DNA of 8,965 bases from Verrucomicrobiota bacterium (GTDB lineage Bacteria; Verrucomicrobiota; Verrucomicrobiia; Limisphaerales; JADLHS01). The DNA lies in the NCBI GenBank assembly GCA_025360895.1, contig JANYBF010000480.1, positions 1-8,965 on the forward strand, in the 5' to 3' direction. How positions within the stretch are numbered: position 1 is the stretch's first letter; each line of letters starts with the position of its first letter. Of this stretch, positions 5,508 to 8,965 are shown one piece after another. Both the position numbers and the translations under genes were made by a program. The notes beneath the pieces are model-generated. The model had not been told where the DNA came from, searched no databases, and saw only the letters and a list, made by a program, of their open reading frames with translations.

Positions 5508-7652
5508 ATGAATTACCAGTCGGGCGGCTTGGTCGCCATCGTGGCGGTGACACTTTTGGTAGGTCTCATCGCCGGCGCCGAAGAGCCGGAACCCACCCGT
5601 CCATTGCGCGAATTGAACCAGAGTTATTTTCCGTTTACCCCCGTCAAAAACAAGGCCGAGTGGAATCTTCGCCGGGCGGAAATTCAACGGCGAGTGCTCG
5701 TCGCGGCGGGGTTGTATCCCATGCCCGAGAAAGCCCCGCTCAATGCGGTGATCCACGGTCGCATCGAGAAGGACGATTACACCGTCGAAAAGGTGACGTT
5801 TGAATCGCTGCCGGGTCATTACGTCACGGGCAATCTTTACCTGCCGAAGGTCATCAAGGGCAAAATTCCCGCGATCATTTCTCCGCATGGCCACTGGCCG
5901 AACGGCCGGTTCATGAAGGAGAGCGAAGCCGAAGTCAAAAAGCAGATTGCGATGGGGGCGGAAAAATTTGAAAACGCGGCCCATTCACCGATGCAAGCCC
6001 GGTGTGTGCAGCTCGCACGCATGGGCTGCGCGGTTTTTCTTTACGATATGCTGGGCTACGCCGACAGCGTGCAGTTCCCTGAACATCGCCACGGTCCGGC
6101 GGCGAAAGGGTTCGTCAGCCCCGAAGCGGAATTGAATCTCGTGAGTTACTTCGGGCTGCAAACTTGGAATAGCGAGCGCGTGATGGATTTCATGTGCAGC
6201 CTGCCATTTGTGGACTCCAAGTGCATCGGTTGCACGGGCGAAAGCGGCGGCGGCACGCAGACGATGATACTCACGGGAATTGATGATCGGATTGCGGCGG
6301 CGTTTCCTTGTGTGATGGTCAGCACCGCGATGCAGGGCGGTTGCACTTGTGAGAACGCGCATTATCTCCGGATCAATCAAGGCAATATTGACCTCGCGGC
6401 ACTCACCGCCCCCCGGCCCCTCGGCATGACCGCTGCCGACGATTGGACGAACGAATTGAAGACGAAAGGCTTTCCTGACTTGAAAAAGCTTTATACCCAG
6501 TTGGGAATTCCGGATCGCGTGGAGGCGCATTTCAACATTCAATTTCCGCACAACTACAATGCCGTCTCTCGCGCCCAGATGTATGCCTTCTTCAACCAGT
6601 ATCTTAAACTTGGTCTGACGAACACCGACGAGCGCGACTTTCAACTGCTCTCAACGCCGGAGTTGAGCGTCTGGGATGATCAACATCCGAAGCCGGCAGG
6701 CGATCAGGTTGGCGAACCGCACGAGATCGCCATCATCAATTGGTTCAAACAGCAAACCGGCAAGCAGATCGAGCCGTTGTTGTATCCAAAATCAAAAGCC
6801 GACCTGCGCCAGACCCGTGAAGTCATTGGCGGCGTACTCGAAGTGATGATTGGTCGTTCACTACCGCAGCCGGGTGAGTCCATCTTCAACTTACGCACGT
6901 CGGAGGACAAAGGGGATTATCGCCTCAAGCGCGGTCGCACGACCTGTAATGGCGATGTCGTCGAGACGACGTTTCTGTATCCGAAGGAGTGGAACCGTGA
7001 TGTGATTCTGTGGCTCACGCTCAAAGGCGGGGAGTCCATTATTTACCCGGACGGCAGCCTCAGCCAATCTGCCGTTCAAATGCTGAAGCGCGGTTATGCC
7101 ATCGCTTGCCCGCAACTTTATCTGCTGAAAGCGACACGCAATGCCAATGTGTATGCTGACGACAAGCGCAAGGCCGGCGGCGCTTACGAAGGTTTTGCCG
7201 GCTATCACTATGGCTACAATCCCAGCCTGTTCGCGGAGCGCGTGCGCGATGCCCTTGCGCTGATCGGGGAAATCCGCGACGACAAAGAGGCCCGGGCCAA
7301 TAAAATTCTCGTTGCCGGAGTGGAAGGCGCTGGCGTTATTGCCGCCGCCACGACCGCCTTGGCGCCGACTGCGGTTCATCAACTGGCCTGCGATACCGCG
7401 GGTTTTCGCTTTGCGCACCTCGACAATGTGTGGGACGTGAACTTCGTTCCCGGCGGCGCGAAGTATGGCGACGTGCCGGCATTGCTCGCGTTGTGCGCGC
7501 CGGTGACCACGACGGTGGTGGGCGAGACCCCGGGCTCTGCTGCCGGCGCGGCGGCGGCATTTGCGGTGGCCGAGGGCCGGGTGAACTTTGTCGGCGTTAC
7601 CCAGTCTTCGGCGACGGATGCGGTCGTAAACGCGCTGACCAGCCGAAAGTGA
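5508..7652 (+). CDS. Secreted tandem alpha/beta hydrolase (acetylxylan-esterase-like)
   Basis: The product is 714 residues from an ATG at 5508, chosen because a signal peptide starts there (hydrophobic core about residues 7-22, likely cut after LIAGA near 24). Starts at 5439 or 5397 would add 23 or 37 residues before it. Domain 1 (about 30-370) is an alpha/beta hydrolase: ISPHGHWPNG (124-133, oxyanion region), FLYDMLGYADS (177-187), the nucleophile elbow GCTGESGGGTQT with Ser246, the acid in MTAADDWT (Asp312, or Asp311) and FPHNYN with His348. Domain 2 (about 400-714) repeats the fold loosely, but the elbow is GVEGAG (604-609), with Glu in place of Ser, so it looks catalytically dead. Family members act as carbohydrate esterases on acetylated xylan or related esters; the substrate here is inferred, not shown. 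No Shine-Dalgarno precedes the ATG. Confidence 0.85.
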   Translation: MNYQSGGLVAIVAVTLLVGLIAGAEEPEPTRPLRELNQSYFPFTPVKNKAEWNLRRAEIQRRVLVAAGLYPMPEKAPLNAVIHGRIEKDDYTVEKVTFESLPGHYVTGNLYLPKVIKGKIPAIISPHGHWPNGRFMKESEAEVKKQIAMGAEKFENAAHSPMQARCVQLARMGCAVFLYDMLGYADSVQFPEHRHGPAAKGFVSPEAELNLVSYFGLQTWNSERVMDFMCSLPFVDSKCIGCTGESGGGTQTMILTGIDDRIAAAFPCVMVSTAMQGGCTCENAHYLRINQGNIDLAALTAPRPLGMTAADDWTNELKTKGFPDLKKLYTQLGIPDRVEAHFNIQFPHNYNAVSRAQMYAFFNQYLKLGLTNTDERDFQLLSTPELSVWDDQHPKPAGDQVGEPHEIAIINWFKQQTGKQIEPLLYPKSKADLRQTREVIGGVLEVMIGRSLPQPGESIFNLRTSEDKGDYRLKRGRTTCNGDVVETTFLYPKEWNRDVILWLTLKGGESIIYPDGSLSQSAVQMLKRGYAIACPQLYLLKATRNANVYADDKRKAGGAYEGFAGYHYGYNPSLFAERVRDALALIGEIRDDKEARANKILVAGVEGAGVIAAATTALAPTAVHQLACDTAGFRFAHLDNVWDVNFVPGGAKYGDVPALLALCAPVTTTVVGETPGSAAGAAAAFAVAEGRVNFVGVTQSSATDAVVNALTSRK

Positions 7653-7822
7653 TGCTGCCTCTGCCTCGATTGGAAGGAAGGCGACCGGGTTGTCGGTAAT
7701 CCGGAAATCGTAACAAGCCGGCTATCCTTAAATTTGTCGGCGAGCCGATTCGAAAATGGTAATGATGAACTGCGGTCGCGGTTGCGATTTGAATTCAGCG
7801 CCCAATCCCTGTTCAATCAGCG
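7653..7822. other. Spacer between hydrolase and argB
   Basis: These 170 bases contain no gene I can support. A 4-bp stem TCGG-CGAG-CCGA (7737-7748) is too weak to call a terminator. TTGAAT (7789-7794) and TTCAAT (7812-7817), 17 bases apart, are a poor promoter match ending just before the GTG of argB. The length suggests argB has its own promoter rather than sharing the hydrolase transcript. Confidence 0.4.
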
Positions 7823-8722
7823 GTGAACGATACTGATACCATGCAAGACCTCATAGCCAAAGCCGCGATGCTGCTCGAAGGGTTGCCGTACATTCAACGT
7901 TTCCGCAGTCAGACATTCGTCGTCAAGTACGGCGGCAGTTTCATGGATTCGCCCGACCCGGCCATCCGCAACGGTGTGGCGCGCGATGTCGTATTCCTCG
8001 AAGCTGTGGGCATCAACCCGGTGGTCGTTCACGGCGGGGGCAAAGCGATCACTCGCGCGATGGAAGCGGCAGGGTTGGCGGCGAATTTCATTCAAGGCAT
8101 GCGCGTGACCGACGAGGCGACCGTCGCGGTGGTGGATCGCGTGTTGTCACGCGAGATCAATCCGGAGATCGTCAAAACCATCGAATCACTCGGCGGCAAA
8201 GCACGAGGTTTTTGCGGCGCGGATATTTTCAAATGCCGCAAGCTCTGGCTCGACGACAAGGACAAGCCCGGTGCGAAAATTGACATCGGCTTCGTGGGCG
8301 AGGTGACGGAGGTGAACGTCGAGCCATTGCGCGAATGCATCCGGCGCAGCATCACGCCGGTCATCAGCCCCACCGCGCTCGGCGACGACGGCCAGATTTA
8401 CAACTGCAACGCCGACGTGGCCGCCGCGCAGGCAGCGATCGCGCTCAAGGCCAAGCGGCTCGTGTTCATGAGCGACGTGCCTGGGTTGATGCGCGACCCG
8501 AAAGACCCGGCCACGCTTATCACGCATTTGCAAACGACTGAAGTGCCCGGCCTAAAAGCTGCCGGGATCGTGGACAAGGGAATGATCCCCAAGGTGGACG
8601 GTGCCGTGGCGGCCATCAACGCCGGCGTGGAGAAAGTTTCCTTCGTGGACGGCCGCGTGCCGCACTCGGTGTTGCTGGAGATTTTCACGGACGAAGGCGT
8701 GGGGACGGAAGTGGTTCTGTAA
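7823..8722 (+). CDS. argB: N-acetylglutamate kinase (arginine-sensitive type)
   Basis: ArgB phosphorylates N-acetylglutamate with ATP, the second step of arginine synthesis, in the cytoplasm. The product is 299 residues, normal for the family. Seen are VVKYGGS with Lys35 (matching E. coli Lys8), VVHGGGKAI (68-76), GMRVTD with Arg94 (substrate binding), GFVGEV (156-161), YNCNAD with Asn194 and Asp198, and GMIPKVDG with Lys257 (matching Lys217). The N-terminal helix before the kinase core (LLEGLPYIQRF, 17-27) and the end DGRVPHSVLLEIFTDEGVGT mark the hexameric, arginine-inhibited class, so feedback control by arginine is expected. The start is uncertain: GTG at 7823, or ATG at 7841, which gives MQDLIAKAA and may fit relatives better; neither has a Shine-Dalgarno. 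No other arg gene is adjacent. Its stop is 7 bases from that of the convergent zinc-ribbon gene. Confidence 0.97.
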   Translation: MNDTDTMQDLIAKAAMLLEGLPYIQRFRSQTFVVKYGGSFMDSPDPAIRNGVARDVVFLEAVGINPVVVHGGGKAITRAMEAAGLAANFIQGMRVTDEATVAVVDRVLSREINPEIVKTIESLGGKARGFCGADIFKCRKLWLDDKDKPGAKIDIGFVGEVTEVNVEPLRECIRRSITPVISPTALGDDGQIYNCNADVAAAQAAIALKAKRLVFMSDVPGLMRDPKDPATLITHLQTTEVPGLKAAGIVDKGMIPKVDGAVAAINAGVEKVSFVDGRVPHSVLLEIFTDEGVGTEVVL

Positions 8723-8729
8723 CCGCAAT

Positions 8730-8954
8730 TCAAAACTCAATCGCCTCGTTCAACTTTCCACATTGCGAACAGCGCGAGCGGTCCACGTCCGGGTCATCGG
8801 TGTAAACGTAGCCGCAGTTTCGGCAGCGGAAGATGCGGTCCTCGCTCGCCGTTGGTTCGAAGCGCCGTCGCCGCATCTCCGAATAAATCCCCAGCCCGCA
8901 CAAGGCCAGCAGCAGCGCGACCACGTAAACAAAAATGAGGGCGGGAACAGACAC
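8730..8954 (-). CDS. Small membrane-anchored zinc-ribbon (rubredoxin-like) protein
   Basis: The product is 74 residues from a GTG at 8954. Residues 4-24 form one hydrophobic helix, followed by the basic MRRRRF (27-32), so the tail should be cytoplasmic. The tail carries two Cys pairs, CRNC (44-47) and CSQC (62-65), separated by 14 residues with an acidic stretch YTDDPDVD (51-58), a typical zinc-ribbon or rubredoxin-like metal site. No function can be assigned. The reading frame is open from the GTG to the window edge, so the true start could lie upstream, but the membrane helix sits well placed for this start. It converges on argB with only 7 bases between stops and no visible terminator. Confidence 0.7.
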   Translation of the reverse strand: MSVPALIFVYVVALLLALCGLGIYSEMRRRRFEPTASEDRIFRCRNCGYVYTDDPDVDRSRCSQCGKLNEAIEF

Positions 8955-8965
8955 GTCAGGGCTTG

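Noticed and set aside
7737..7748. TCGG-CGAG-CCGA stem as terminator of the hydrolase gene.
   Set aside because: Only four pairs and no T-run.
8398..8733. Minus-strand frames opposite argB.
   Set aside because: Antisense to conserved ArgB kinase motifs; no independent coding signal.

Overview
The window is about 9 kb of GC-rich bacterial chromosome carrying eight protein genes, most of them ordinary. Gene content suggests a Verrucomicrobiota-type genome (Pedosphaera/Limisphaerales-like): a secreted PQQ-propeller protein, a large secreted tandem alpha/beta hydrolase of the acetylxylan-esterase type, a small Wzz-like membrane protein, and arginine and histidine biosynthesis genes scattered outside operons. 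The taxonomic placement is inference from protein style, not from a marker gene.

Layout: (1) 1-536, minus strand: hisH, cut by the window edge, lacking its C-terminal ~30 residues. (2) 537-1300: an AT-richer patch (about 46% GC by my hand count over 541-1200, against roughly 57-70% in flanking lines) with one small membrane-anchored protein gene on the minus strand. A 32-bp direct repeat (30/32 identical) copies the first ~10 codons of hisH 660 bp upstream, so this patch looks like a recent insertion or duplication at the hisH start. (3) 1301-2656, minus: membrane protein with a TPR-like tail. (4) 2815-4098, plus: secreted PQQ-like beta-propeller protein, divergent from (3). (5) 4161-5204, minus: HAD phosphatase fused to a UbiA prenyltransferase that stops halfway through the UbiA domain and has a substituted Asp-rich motif. 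(6) 5508-7652, plus: secreted tandem alpha/beta hydrolase, first domain with a full Ser-Asp-His triad and second domain apparently dead. (7) 7823-8722, plus: argB, of the arginine-inhibitable hexameric type. (8) 8730-8954, minus: short membrane-anchored zinc-ribbon protein, convergent with argB.

The genes do not form one pathway. argB (arginine) and hisH (histidine) are housekeeping; the PQQ propeller and the hydrolase are exported; the TPR and zinc-ribbon proteins are membrane anchored. None of the selected starts has a good Shine-Dalgarno sequence, and several have a -10-like hexamer a few bases upstream.

I found no CRISPR array, tRNA, rRNA, transposase, integrase or defence system. The most unusual features are the duplicated hisH 5' end around a low-GC gene and the half-deleted HAD-UbiA gene. 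Neither amounts to a proven new system.
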